Shown here one piece after another: positions 34,177 through 43,479 of a stretch of 64,000 nt of DNA. The first letter of the stretch is position 1. The number at the start of each line of letters is the position of its first letter. The DNA lies in the NCBI GenBank assembly GCA_052061695.1, contig JBPZEY010000002.1. One strand, given 5' to 3'. The position numbers and the translations under genes are program-made. Under the pieces are notes generated by a model. That model was not told where the DNA came from, searched no databases, and saw only the letters and a program-made list of their open reading frames with translations. This DNA is from Alkalicoccus luteus (lineage in GTDB: Bacteria; Bacillota; Bacilli; Bacillales; Salisediminibacteriaceae).

Positions 34177-34983
34177 ATGCCGTTTGGATACAGTGTTCAT
34201 TTACAGAAAAAAGGGTACAAAACGATTACAATTGATGAGCATGTACGCTATTTAACTTATTTTTTCGCTTTCATCGATGCCAAATATAAGCGAAAAAAAG
34301 AGTTAGTAGAGATAACTCCGGCTGATATTAAAGACTTTTTACGCTCCAGAACTGACAGCAAGCCTCAGACGATTAATAAAATCATCAGTATAATGAAACG
34401 TTTCTTTGATTACGCATGGCATGAAGGAAAAGTAGCCGTTGATCCTGCACAAAAAATTGCTTATGTACCAATAGAAAAAAACTATCAAGACATTTTAACC
34501 TATGATCAGCTTTTAACAATGGAGGCTGCTTACTTAGCATCTGAGGAACCGTTAAAGCGGAAATGCATATGTATCCTTACAGCAGCTGGATTAAGACCTG
34601 ATGAATTTGCGATCAAGATGAATGAGATCATTGCTGAAACAGATAAAGTTAAGATATACGTCAGCAAGCCGTCACATGAACGAATTTTAACATTCGCAAA
34701 TGAACGGGCTGACACATTGAACAAGTTTATAGAAACAAGACAAAGCTTTATATATTTATTGTCATCAACGGACCGCAGCGGCAAAGAGAAACCATTGCAG
34801 CGCATGACGCTTACAATAAACCTCCGAAAAATATCTGAGTACTTTCAAATGGAAACTCCGTTAACCACGAATGCTGTCCGAAAAGCGAAAGCACATTATT
34901 TACTTGAAATGATGACATATGAAGATGCGGCAGATGAACTTGGAATTGATAAAATCAGTTTAATGAAGCTGACAGCTGATTAA
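34177..34983 (+). CDS. Degenerate tyrosine recombinase-like protein
   Basis: 268 residues. The SAM-like core-binding domain (about 1-85) is clear, with ITPADIKDFL and TINKIISIMKRFFDYA. The catalytic domain (about 105-268) keeps one candidate Arg (AAGLRPDEF, R140), but the HxxR box is replaced by TTNAVRKAKAHYLLE and the final LGH...Y nucleophile region reads ELGIDKISLMKL with no Tyr. I infer a DNA-binding protein that has lost recombinase activity. GGGGAGG precedes ATG. AT-rich compared with its neighbours. No partner phage genes are near. Confidence 0.78.
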   Translation: MPFGYSVHLQKKGYKTITIDEHVRYLTYFFAFIDAKYKRKKELVEITPADIKDFLRSRTDSKPQTINKIISIMKRFFDYAWHEGKVAVDPAQKIAYVPIEKNYQDILTYDQLLTMEAAYLASEEPLKRKCICILTAAGLRPDEFAIKMNEIIAETDKVKIYVSKPSHERILTFANERADTLNKFIETRQSFIYLLSSTDRSGKEKPLQRMTLTINLRKISEYFQMETPLTTNAVRKAKAHYLLEMMTYEDAADELGIDKISLMKLTAD

Positions 34984-35094
34984 AATTTTATTCTGTCTCA
35001 ATTTCTTAAGTATTCTTTAGTTCTGATACAAGATTTCAATTATTCCTTATTGGTTCGCATAATTTATATTATGTAAACTAGAATTAGATTTATA

Positions 35095-35124
35095 AGAGAG
35101 GGCAGTTTTGATCCCGCCCTCTCT
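35095..35124. terminator. Inverted repeat, probable terminator
   Basis: AGAGAGGGC pairs with GCCCTCTCT around a 12-base loop, between convergent recombinase-like and flavin reductase genes. Only short T-runs flank it. Confidence 0.6.
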
Positions 35125-35127
35125 GCT

Positions 35128-35616
35128 TTACTTTTCGTAAAATGCTTCGGGAATAGCTCCGAACGTGCGCTGATGATACAATAATGGCTTTTTGCCGGAA
35201 TCTGCCGCTTCTTCTACTTTGCCGATTAATATCGTGTGATCACCAGCATCAATAGTTTGAAATACGCTGCATTCCAGCAGTCCGCTGTATCCAGCTATAA
35301 CAGGCAGATCTCTGGATGATGTTTCCCAGTTTATCTGACTGAACCGGTCGGTACCTTTCGTTGCGAACAGCATACATACATCACCTTGATCAGCTGCTAA
35401 GGTGTGAACCGCGAAGCCTTTTTGATGAACAAACTCATCGTGTGTCGATACATTTTTATCGATCGCCCATGAAATAAGCATCGGATCCATTGACACAGAT
35501 GTAAATGAATTAACCGTAAGTCCTATTGGTTCTTTTTCAGCAGTTGTTGCAGTGACGACCGTTACGCCGGTCGGATAATTTCCCATAATACTTCTAAATG
35601 TTGTCTGGTCTGCCAT
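35128..35616 (-). CDS. Flavin reductase-like domain protein
   Basis: 162 residues of the flavin-reductase/FMN-binding split barrel: YPTGVTVVTA, IGLTVNSFTSVSMDP and WAIDKNVSTHDEF, and DHTILIGKV near the end. Members bind FMN and supply reduced flavin to monooxygenases or are monooxygenase components. ATG 35616 is placed eight bases after GGAGTG; GTG 35625 would overlap that site. No oxygenase partner is adjacent. Confidence 0.88.
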   Translation of the reverse strand: MADQTTFRSIMGNYPTGVTVVTATTAEKEPIGLTVNSFTSVSMDPMLISWAIDKNVSTHDEFVHQKGFAVHTLAADQGDVCMLFATKGTDRFSQINWETSSRDLPVIAGYSGLLECSVFQTIDAGDHTILIGKVEEAADSGKKPLLYHQRTFGAIPEAFYEK

Positions 35617-35694
35617 GATTGTCACTCCATTTCCGTCTCAATTTCTTTTTACCTACGTTTATACTTTATCATGATCCTTCATCGATTGCGAAGA

Positions 35695-36666
35695 TCACGC
35701 AAGAGTGTTATACCATCTGGTGATCGTTCGCTGTTCAGCAGCAGGATCGTGTCTCGTCCGGGCTGTTTTTAAAGCGGCTGCTGAAAGTGCCTCATAAATA
35801 TCTCTGTCCTGCAGGCTGATCAATGACCGTATGAATGACGGCTGATCCTGAAATACAAATCCATTATATCCGTGCCGAATGACGCCTTTATTGCCATCGA
35901 TATCAGAAACTAAAGCAGGTCGCCCCGCTGCCATTGCCTCCAAAAGTGCAGAAGACTGCCCTTCACTTAGAGAGTAATTAATGACAGCATGATGAGATTC
36001 GTACAATTCCTTCATATCCGACTGATCAACCGGCGGCATAACGGTCAGCCAGTCGAATTCGGCTTCCAGTTGATCAAGTTTGGTCTTTTCGTCTGTTTCC
36101 AATACTGGCCCTACTACTGTAAGAGTAAGCTCGTGTATCACCTCTCTTGCTTCTGCAACAGCTGTAACTGCTTCAGGGATTTGTTTGATACGTCTGATTC
36201 CCGCCGGGATCAATAAGTTAAACGGCGGAGGTGCTGACGCTGAGGATACGTCCACATAAGGGACCGATTGAGGCAGCACTTCTGTCTTGGCTTGAAACTC
36301 TTTAGGGATTTTCTGTTTCATATACTCGTCAAATACATGAATAAGCGATGCCCGCTGCAACACTTCTTTTACAATGAAGCGCCGGTCAGGATCGTTCAAA
36401 TCGTTGTTAATATCCGTTCCCGTGATCGTAATAATGAAAGGGGTATCTATCGGAAGTGCTTGCAGGACCGGGTAAAATTTATATGCGTGAAATCCATGAA
36501 CAAGCGCTGGCGCTTTGCTTTCTTTCTTGTCTATTTCCTCAGTGCTGTCCAGCTTCGTCACGCTGAAACCCGCTGATGCAGCAGCTTTTCCGATACGGTC
36601 TGCTGTTACTTTGTTCCCCCGCTGTACGTTGAGATGTGGAGCGGCGATCCATAACTGTCGTTTCAA
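35695..36666 (-). CDS. Glycosyltransferase, GT4-like
   Basis: 323 residues, GT-B fold. N-terminal RGNKVTADRIG, ITGTDINNDLND in the first domain; second domain with LLIPAGIRRIKQIPEA, and the donor site ALLEAMAAGRPALVSDIDGN. The pattern GNxxTAxR, TGTDxxxDL and GIRxxKxP recalls selenosugar synthase SenB, but no SenA or SenC relative is adjacent, so I only record the similarity. TTG start with GGAGG eight bases upstream. First gene of no obvious operon; follows DUF2203. Confidence 0.8.
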   Translation of the reverse strand: MKRQLWIAAPHLNVQRGNKVTADRIGKAAASAGFSVTKLDSTEEIDKKESKAPALVHGFHAYKFYPVLQALPIDTPFIITITGTDINNDLNDPDRRFIVKEVLQRASLIHVFDEYMKQKIPKEFQAKTEVLPQSVPYVDVSSASAPPPFNLLIPAGIRRIKQIPEAVTAVAEAREVIHELTLTVVGPVLETDEKTKLDQLEAEFDWLTVMPPVDQSDMKELYESHHAVINYSLSEGQSSALLEAMAAGRPALVSDIDGNKGVIRHGYNGFVFQDQPSFIRSLISLQDRDIYEALSAAALKTARTRHDPAAEQRTITRWYNTLA

Positions 36667-36722
36667 CTCGTCATTCCTCCATGCGAAAGACGCTGCAGTA
36701 TATGCAGCGTCAGGCTAATTTA

Positions 36723-37118
36723 CTATAAGGGACGTCTTCCCTCGTATCCATCCTTCGGATAATGATAAAAAGCAATCCGGTCTTCGCCCTCTTTCCAGCA
36801 GAGCAAAATTTCTTTTTTCCCTTTAAACGACGGGAAATCTACGAGACCTGGTTCAATTCCCTTCAGCTGCGCTCCGCTGTTTTGAATATTTGATACGTGG
36901 AGCTGTGCCTGCATTTCAATAAACTCAAGCTGACATTCCAATTTAAACAAATAGCCGGTTTGAGTCGTGACGTGCTCCGTTTTATTATCTTTTATCGAAT
37001 GATACACGTTCCATTTCTCATCAAACTCATCCTGAATCGATTTAAGCTGTTCGATTTCGCGCTTTATCATAGGAATTAGTCTGTTTGCCTGTTCGACGGT
37101 AAAATATTTTTTAGCCAT
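36723..37118 (-). CDS. DUF2203 protein
   Basis: 131 residues. N-terminal YFTVEQANRLIPMIKREIEQLKSI helix is the DUF2203 hallmark; a GLVDFPS and ILLCWKEGED-type C-terminal part follows. Function unknown. Strong AGGAGGTG before ATG. Lies 18 bases after the DUF2231 gene. Confidence 0.85.
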   Translation of the reverse strand: MAKKYFTVEQANRLIPMIKREIEQLKSIQDEFDEKWNVYHSIKDNKTEHVTTQTGYLFKLECQLEFIEMQAQLHVSNIQNSGAQLKGIEPGLVDFPSFKGKKEILLCWKEGEDRIAFYHYPKDGYEGRRPL

Positions 37119-37136
37119 TCCGGCACCTCCTGGTGT

Positions 37137-37559
37137 TTATATCCCGTCATACATCATACGTCCTGCATAGTGACCAGTCAGGAAAACGAGTACAGCGCCG
37201 ACTACTGCCAGCAGGGCGAGCCCCCACCGAATATACGTGCTATCTTTGATAATATTGAATGCAATCCCGATATTAAGAATAATATAGGCAATCAGCGAGT
37301 ACAGTGCGTACTGTTGATGAAGTCCTAAAAATTCTCCGACGGAATCACCGTAAATCTGGATAGCCGTTCCGACAGCAGCTTCACCGGACTGGTAGGAAAT
37401 AATGCCACCAATTGTCCCGATAGTTACCACCCAGAGAGCTGCCCGGTCGTAAAACCACGGACGCCAGAGTGACAGCAGGACAAACAGGGTGCCCACGACC
37501 CATAACGCTACTGGAACATGTACAATAGCAGGATGTAATGGTTCAGGAATAATATACAA
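37137..37559 (-). CDS. DUF2231 membrane protein
   Basis: About 140 residues with four membrane helices. The N-terminal LHPAIVHVPVALWV is the conserved DUF2231 heme-like or metal-like histidine motif. Function not established. TTG 37559 sits five bases after AGAGGTGG; GTG 37568 would lie in that site. Confidence 0.82.
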   Translation of the reverse strand: MYIIPEPLHPAIVHVPVALWVVGTLFVLLSLWRPWFYDRAALWVVTIGTIGGIISYQSGEAAVGTAIQIYGDSVGEFLGLHQQYALYSLIAYIILNIGIAFNIIKDSTYIRWGLALLAVVGAVLVFLTGHYAGRMMYDGI

Positions 37560-37638
37560 AACAACCACCTCTTAAACGTTGTGTTTAATCATTGTTCATG
37601 TTTTGTATATTCCCTATCTTGTGAGAAATAAAACATAA

Positions 37639-38061
37639 TCAGGAAGCTTGTTTCCGCTGATGACGCCACATCATCCATTTAAAACGTATTTTGCATCCAA
37701 TACAGTATCCACATAATGCAGCAGTTGATGCAGCTGTTACCATTAAAGCCGCGATCATCGCCCATACAGGGAGCCCCGCTGCGTACAAGATAGCAGACAA
37801 GCTAAGGAGGGTCAGCGCAATCGATTGATTGAACAGCATCTGAGCCTTTTCTTCCTCCGCCCATCTTTTTCTGGCACCGGCAATCTTCATAACCGGTTTA
37901 GCCAGCGGATTCCAGCGGAGCAGAACGATCGAGGCTGCCGGCAGTAATGCCGCAGCCAAATAGTAAGGATGGATAACGGCGCCTGCAAACGAACCAGCTG
38001 CAATGACTGCCTGCGTTGCTCGAACCACCGGCAGCGGGATGCCTTTCGACTGTTTCGTCAT
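37639..38061 (-). CDS. DUF4395 membrane protein
   Basis: 140 residues. IPLPVVRATQA at the start and LCGYCIGCKI near the end, with about four hydrophobic segments, match DUF4395. The CxxC pair suggests thiol chemistry or metal binding; function unknown. The ATG overlaps the stop of the upstream HAD gene. Confidence 0.85.
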   Translation of the reverse strand: MTKQSKGIPLPVVRATQAVIAAGSFAGAVIHPYYLAAALLPAASIVLLRWNPLAKPVMKIAGARKRWAEEEKAQMLFNQSIALTLLSLSAILYAAGLPVWAMIAALMVTAASTAALCGYCIGCKIRFKWMMWRHQRKQAS

Positions 38062-38798
38062 GAGATCACACCGTACTGTTTGAACGCCTGTACAATACCA
38101 TCTTCATCATTAGTGCCGGTAATAAAATCAGCATGCTCTTTCACTTCATCCTGGGCATTTCCCATTGCAATTCCTGCTCCGGCACGCTGAATCATTTTAA
38201 TATCATTTAAACTGTCCCCGCACGCCATTACTTGAGCTATGTCCAAATTCTTGCGTTTTAAAACCTGTTCAATCGCATTTGCTTTATGAACACCTGCTGC
38301 ATTTACTTCTATATTTAACGGATGAGAGTTGCTGATCTCCAATCCATCGTAGCGGTTTAACTCCTTTAAGATCGCTTCACGAACCTGAAAATCATCAAGA
38401 TCATAGCCGAATTTAAGCCATTCTTCAGAGCCAATGTTTTCAGGCATTTCGCGCTTCCACACCTTTGACGTAGACGCCGCCCAATGCCTCGCATTATACG
38501 TTTGCTTCAACTCCCACATCACTTCAACAAGATCTGTTTTTAATGGTCTTCGGTCGACAAGCTCAGGTCCGGGAAACAGCCAGATCTCACTGCCGTTGCC
38601 TGTAATGATGTATTCATTCAGACCGAGTGATTTTGCATGATCCTCTGCTGCCGGCAGCGACCGGCCAGTGGCGATCATAACGTCAACGCCTTTTCGCGAT
38701 GCCTCAACTATCGCAGACCTGGTTTTTTCTGATACGTGATCCTGACTGTTCAACAAGGTGCCATCCATATCGAGAACGGCAAGTTTAATCTCGGTCAT
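38058..38798 (-). CDS. HAD-superfamily phosphatase, Cof type
   Basis: About 246 residues. HAD motif I DMDGTLLNS, motif II ATGRS, conserved Lys, and motif III GDSLNDIKMI with GIAMGNAQDEV. Cof-type (IIB) enzymes dephosphorylate small phosphosugars or nucleotides such as flavin intermediates; the specific substrate is unknown. ATG 38798 is used because earlier TTG/ATG codons abut AAAGGAG. Lies between DUF4395 and the small membrane protein. Confidence 0.88.
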   Translation of the reverse strand: MTEIKLAVLDMDGTLLNSQDHVSEKTRSAIVEASRKGVDVMIATGRSLPAAEDHAKSLGLNEYIITGNGSEIWLFPGPELVDRRPLKTDLVEVMWELKQTYNARHWAASTSKVWKREMPENIGSEEWLKFGYDLDDFQVREAILKELNRYDGLEISNSHPLNIEVNAAGVHKANAIEQVLKRKNLDIAQVMACGDSLNDIKMIQRAGAGIAMGNAQDEVKEHADFITGTNDEDGIVQAFKQYGVIS

Positions 38799-38818
38799 AT
38801 CCTCATCCATCTCCTTTT

Positions 38819-39037
38819 TTACCAATAAAAAAAGTACAGCACTACACCTGCGATAGCTGGTATAAAACCAAGGGCATAAAGCCCGATCAGCAAACCAAAA
38901 TGCAGCTTTTGCTTCTTACGGTTATCATAGCCTTCATCTTCCGGATTTTTCGCGACTTGAATAGTCCAGACCAGCGCGATAATACAAATAATCAAAGCTG
39001 GAATAACATAGATCATCATATTTTCGGATGCACTCAT
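38819..39037 (-). CDS. Small two-helix membrane protein, linked to DynA
   Basis: 72 residues: one membrane helix near residue 8-28, a charged loop NPEDEGYDNRKKQK, and a second helix. ATG overlaps the dynA stop (ATGA), with GAAAGGA upstream, so expression is tied to DynA. No recognised family. Confidence 0.7.
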   Translation of the reverse strand: MSASENMMIYVIPALIICIIALVWTIQVAKNPEDEGYDNRKKQKLHFGLLIGLYALGFIPAIAGVVLYFFYW

Positions 39038-42000
39038 ATGAAGCTTCCTTTCTCTTCAGGAGCCGGCAGCTCCGCGAGCTTTCGTTCCAACACTATCAGC
39101 TGATTCGGATCGCTCAGCAGTTCCAGCCGTTCTTTCTCTTCATATAGCTGTTGCGCTACCGTATTACGGCACTGACTTGACAGCTCTTCCAGCCGTGAAG
39201 AAAGCTCCTTTTTTGCCTGCTGTTCCTGGCTGCTGAGAACGAGGGTTACGTTTTCTTCTGCTTCTTTCAGCAACGCCTCTTTCAGCTCTTTCGATTTATT
39301 TTGTTCGAAAAAATCGCGCTTTGATTTCACATATTTTTTATATGCTTCAGCATCGTCGACGAGCTGGATCGCAGGGAGTGCGGTATCAATCTGAACGGAA
39401 ACCGGCGGCTGCTCGATTGAGATCCCTTCCAGACGCGCCTTTAATTCCGCTTCATATTCCTCAAACCATCTTCTGACGATACGCTGAACCGCATAATCGA
39501 GCCTCACAGCAGCGGCCGTCCACTCCTGCCGCAGAAATTCTCTTCCGGAGGCTGCCCAGTGGCTGACAGCTTCTGTGAGTTCCTGTTGCAACTCACGCTT
39601 GGATTCAGCCTGAAGTACAGAGACATTGACCGCTTCTCCGTAATAATCATTGAGCACGTACTGCATTCGTTTTCGCAAATAAAGAGCCAGCTGCTCCAGT
39701 TCTTTATTCGCATCACGGATCATGTACTGAAACGATTCGTGCTTTATCTCGTCAAGAGCAGCATTTACTTTTTCAGCGCGGCGGGAAGAGAGCAAAGTAC
39801 GTTCCGGACTCTTCATAAGCCGGACGTATTCCGTCATTTCCTGTTCTGCTTCCCGAACTCGATCGTGCATCACGTCGACCGCAATCTGTCTGAGCTGTGC
39901 GATAATCTGATCATAGAAGTGAGCTTCAAACTGAGCAAACGAGTCATCTTCCAGCGAGCGGTCAAAAGCGCCGCGCGAGGAAACGCTGTATAGCACAGGG
40001 GCAGAAAAGCCTCCGCGTCTCAGCTGTGACACGACATGCTCTTCTACTTCACTGAGCTCGGCTTCGTCACGAGCCAGGTCGGACGCATTTAAAACAAAGT
40101 ACATTTTATTGTCGGTAAACGATTGATTGATGCTGCTGAGCTGCTGTAAAAAGTACTCATCCGATTTAGAAAACGCATGGTTGTAATACGTAAGATAAAA
40201 TATTGCGTCCGAGCGCTTTAATTGGTCATAAGCTACGTTCGTATGACGTCCATGTATCGAATTAACGCCCGGCGTATCCGTGAGAGTAATGCCCGCTTCT
40301 GTAAGTCTGCATGAATAGTATATCTGAATTTCTTTAATGAGGCATGCGGTCTGCTCAACCGCGGTATACGGCGCCAGGCTGTCTGTTTTTTCAACCTTTA
40401 CAGTTCCTAGCAGATTCCCCTGTTCTCTTATTGCCGTCTGCAGAATTAATAAATAGTCTGCTGCTGTTTTTCTGCTCTTCGACAAATTCCCGAGAGAGCG
40501 GGCATTCCATTTAGGCAGTGAATCAATGTCCAGCTCCAGCTGCAGCGACTGAGCTACTGATTTTATTTCATCTGAAAGCTCCGTTCGATTTTTAAAAATA
40601 ATCTCCGCAGCTCCATGCTGGTGATCGCCCTCCGGCTTCCGGACGGTATTTACTGTTGCTGTCGTTGGATGAGGGGAAACGGGCATGACAGCTTCCCCCA
40701 GCAGTGCATTTGCGAAGCTGGATTTGCCCGCGCTGAATGCCCCGAACAACGAAACGGTATACTCAGCTTTCGTCACCGCGTCTGCAGCCCTCAAAATCCG
40801 TTTTGCTGCGCGAGCCGTAATGACGGAATCAGTAAGCTCTTCTGCCCACTCCCGGGTGCGTTCTGCTTCTTGAACAGGCTGCTGCGTAAAGAGCCGTTCT
40901 TCGCTGAAGGAGACAGTCTGGCGCTTCGCACCCTCCGGCTTCACAGACAAATCAACGTCTTTCCAAATATCCTGATCATCTTTTGGTATTTCAGCAGAGG
41001 CTGTATCTGCAATCAAATCCCGCAACGGCTTTACAGCTCCAGAGCGCGGCTTATGAACTTTTGCCTGCTCAAGCAGCTCCATCTCCTTATCGTTGATAGA
41101 TAAAATTTGCTGATGAAGCGACTCAATGGTTGAAAACTGATTCATCTTTTCAGCAAGGATGCGGCTTTCCTCTGCCATCTTTTCTTCCAATCCCTCAATG
41201 TAAAGCTGAAGCAGCTTGTCCGCCTGTCTTCTAACAGAAGAAACGATTTCACTGTTCATTTGCTTGGAGAGGGTATACAAATATTCGCGGTTCACTGATT
41301 TAGACGTAACTTTATCTGCAATAAATGAAGGTTCAATCGTTATATCCAGCTTGTTCATTTCCTCAAGAAAGGTATCCTTATTTTGCAGGCTTCGCACTGG
41401 CACATTTCGGAAATAATCCTCGATGTAATAAAGCAGCTGGGACTTTAAATTGTCATTGATTTCAATGGTAAGCTGCCGCAGGCGGTTCTCTTGTTCTTCC
41501 TTCGTTTTTTTAGAACTGAACAGCAGTCCAACCTTAAAGCCCGACTGTCTCGATTCTACGTAATTCTCTAATAGCTCCATTGTGTGATAAGGAAGCAGAT
41601 GGACATTTTCATATAAACGTTTTAATGCATCTTCGTACTTTTCGGTTACATCGTCCGCAAAATGATCAAGCCTTTCTTTTTCAAGCGCAAGGCTTTCTAA
41701 TTCGAGTACATTTTCCTTCGTATAGCCTTTTTCCGCTGCCTGTTCATAAACTGCCTCACGCGCTTCCTCCATATCGTGGCGAATTCTCTCGGAAAGCGAT
41801 TCGTAGAAGCCTTTTCGTAAAGCTGCCTCAGCGGAATCCGAAAACGAGCTGCTTTGTTGAAAAACGTTAAACAGCTTGGCACGCAGCTCGTCAAATTGGT
41901 TCAGCGGATGATCATGCACCTTCATTGACGTAAAATAAATAGCAGTCGGCTGAATATGCCAAAGCCGCAGCGTTTCTTCCACCTGTTCCAGAAATGCATT

Positions 42001-42588
42001 TGAGGACAGCTCCGCTTCATGATGTTTATCGACCTGATTGATCACCATAATCACCGGTTTAGCTGCCTGTGAGAGCTGCTTTAAAAAGTGCAAGTTCGTT
42101 TCTGATTGAACGTGGTTATAGTCCATGACGTAACAGACAGCGTCGGTTGAATAAAGCTGCTCCATCGTAACTGACGCATGAGTGGGGTCTGTGGAATCCA
42201 CGCCCGGCGTATCCACGATTACCCCGTTCTCAGACAAAAAGGAAATGGGCGCTTTAATGCGGATATGCTCAATTCGTTCGCCGTCTCTGCCCCATTCTCC
42301 AATTTTATCCCACGGCAGCTCTTGGTTAAAACGCTTCAGTACGGCACCGTCAGGACCCGCAAGCTCAAGCGCAGTCTCGCCTTTCGCGATTTTAATAATA
42401 TTTGCACTCGTTGGAATCGGACTCGTCGGCAGCACCTCGGCACCGAGCAGCCCATTAAGCAGCGTCGATTTACCTGCAGAAAAATGTCCACAGAACGCCA
42501 GCTCGAATATGCCGTTTTGCTGCTTGCTTTCTATTTTTTTCAGACGTTCCCGTTCCAGGTCCGTCAGTTCAAGCGTCATTTGTTCCAA
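39034..42588 (-). CDS. dynA: Tandem dynamin-like GTPase DynA
   Basis: 1184 residues, two dynamin units in one chain, as in B. subtilis DynA (about 1190). First G domain: P-loop FCGHFSAGKSTLLN, VDTPGVDST, NQVDKH. Second G domain begins near residue 615: GAFSAGKSSFAN, TDTPGVNS, NASDLA. Each is followed by helical stalk regions. DynA tethers and fuses membranes and protects against pore-forming agents and phage. TTG 42588 has GGAGGGAG upstream. Followed by a coupled small membrane gene. Confidence 0.95.
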   Translation of the reverse strand: MEQMTLELTDLERERLKKIESKQQNGIFELAFCGHFSAGKSTLLNGLLGAEVLPTSPIPTSANIIKIAKGETALELAGPDGAVLKRFNQELPWDKIGEWGRDGERIEHIRIKAPISFLSENGVIVDTPGVDSTDPTHASVTMEQLYSTDAVCYVMDYNHVQSETNLHFLKQLSQAAKPVIMVINQVDKHHEAELSSNAFLEQVEETLRLWHIQPTAIYFTSMKVHDHPLNQFDELRAKLFNVFQQSSSFSDSAEAALRKGFYESLSERIRHDMEEAREAVYEQAAEKGYTKENVLELESLALEKERLDHFADDVTEKYEDALKRLYENVHLLPYHTMELLENYVESRQSGFKVGLLFSSKKTKEEQENRLRQLTIEINDNLKSQLLYYIEDYFRNVPVRSLQNKDTFLEEMNKLDITIEPSFIADKVTSKSVNREYLYTLSKQMNSEIVSSVRRQADKLLQLYIEGLEEKMAEESRILAEKMNQFSTIESLHQQILSINDKEMELLEQAKVHKPRSGAVKPLRDLIADTASAEIPKDDQDIWKDVDLSVKPEGAKRQTVSFSEERLFTQQPVQEAERTREWAEELTDSVITARAAKRILRAADAVTKAEYTVSLFGAFSAGKSSFANALLGEAVMPVSPHPTTATVNTVRKPEGDHQHGAAEIIFKNRTELSDEIKSVAQSLQLELDIDSLPKWNARSLGNLSKSRKTAADYLLILQTAIREQGNLLGTVKVEKTDSLAPYTAVEQTACLIKEIQIYYSCRLTEAGITLTDTPGVNSIHGRHTNVAYDQLKRSDAIFYLTYYNHAFSKSDEYFLQQLSSINQSFTDNKMYFVLNASDLARDEAELSEVEEHVVSQLRRGGFSAPVLYSVSSRGAFDRSLEDDSFAQFEAHFYDQIIAQLRQIAVDVMHDRVREAEQEMTEYVRLMKSPERTLLSSRRAEKVNAALDEIKHESFQYMIRDANKELEQLALYLRKRMQYVLNDYYGEAVNVSVLQAESKRELQQELTEAVSHWAASGREFLRQEWTAAAVRLDYAVQRIVRRWFEEYEAELKARLEGISIEQPPVSVQIDTALPAIQLVDDAEAYKKYVKSKRDFFEQNKSKELKEALLKEAEENVTLVLSSQEQQAKKELSSRLEELSSQCRNTVAQQLYEEKERLELLSDPNQLIVLERKLAELPAPEEKGSFI

Positions 42589-42613
42589 AGCCTGTCACTC
42601 CCTCCATCGTGTT

Positions 42614-43417
42614 TCATCGGAACATCCGGGTCATCATCCGGGTGATATTGTCTTCGCCAAGCAGTTTGTTCAGCACAAAGAGAAAAATTGATTTGCGTCC
42701 GCATATGTACAGCGGCTTCGGATTCGTATGCCGGCCTATGTTCATTATACACGTCAAAAGCCCTGACTTCTCCGGACTTTTGCGAATTTCTGAGGCGTTA
42801 GCCGACAGTTTTTGTTCGAGTTTTCTGTAGGGACCTTTCAAGAGGGTCGCTTTGTCGACGCCTTTTTGCCATATACGTGAATGCATGCTGTCCAATTCAA
42901 CGTAGACCGAGGCAATTTGCTGAGGCGCTAATTCAATATGAAGGCTTCTGCTCATCCCGTAAAGAGCCGCTTTAGAGGCACCGTAAGCAGAGAGACCCGG
43001 GAATGCTGTCCTGCCGCTGATACTGCCGATATGAACGATCGCTGATGGGGAGGCTTCTCTGAGCAGCGGCAGCATTGTGCTCGACAACGCTGCCGCTGCC
43101 GTTACGTTCACGCGAAACTGATGCTCGAATCGATCCTCGCTGATTGACTCGAGGACACCTCCTTCACAGATGCCTGCATTGTGAATCAGCATATCCAATT
43201 TTCCTCTCTGCTCTTGAAGTGTATGAAACCAAGCTTGCCTGTCTGTTGAATGGGTCACATCTCCAAGAAGTACCGTCACTCCGCAGGCTTTCAAGTCAGC
43301 TTGCTGGGCGGCGTTTCGAACGGTTGCATAGACGTCGTTTTCTTCAGCAAGCTTCATGGCCGCAAACCGCCCTAATCCGGACGAACAGCCGGTGATGAGG
43401 ATCGTTCTGCCCTTCAT
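42614..43417 (-). CDS. Short-chain dehydrogenase/reductase
   Basis: 267 residues. NAD(P) site TGCSSGLG, NNAG-type motif IHNAGI, catalytic Ser in GSISGR and YGASK (YxxxK). The C-terminal 60 residues contain a hydrophobic stretch LYICGRKSIFLFVLNKLL and a basic end, as in classical SDRs acting on lipophilic substrates. Lies 25 bases upstream of dynA, same strand. Substrate unknown. Confidence 0.88.
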   Translation of the reverse strand: MKGRTILITGCSSGLGRFAAMKLAEENDVYATVRNAAQQADLKACGVTVLLGDVTHSTDRQAWFHTLQEQRGKLDMLIHNAGICEGGVLESISEDRFEHQFRVNVTAAAALSSTMLPLLREASPSAIVHIGSISGRTAFPGLSAYGASKAALYGMSRSLHIELAPQQIASVYVELDSMHSRIWQKGVDKATLLKGPYRKLEQKLSANASEIRKSPEKSGLLTCIMNIGRHTNPKPLYICGRKSIFLFVLNKLLGEDNITRMMTRMFR

Positions 43418-43479
43418 AACGCATCTTCTCCTTTCACATGCTAAAATAGGTATCAGTCTATACGGAAAGGACTATCACT

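Noticed and set aside
42178..42691. Long open frames on the plus strand opposite dynA.
   Set aside because: They mirror the codon pattern of dynA, have no ribosome sites and no recognisable motifs.
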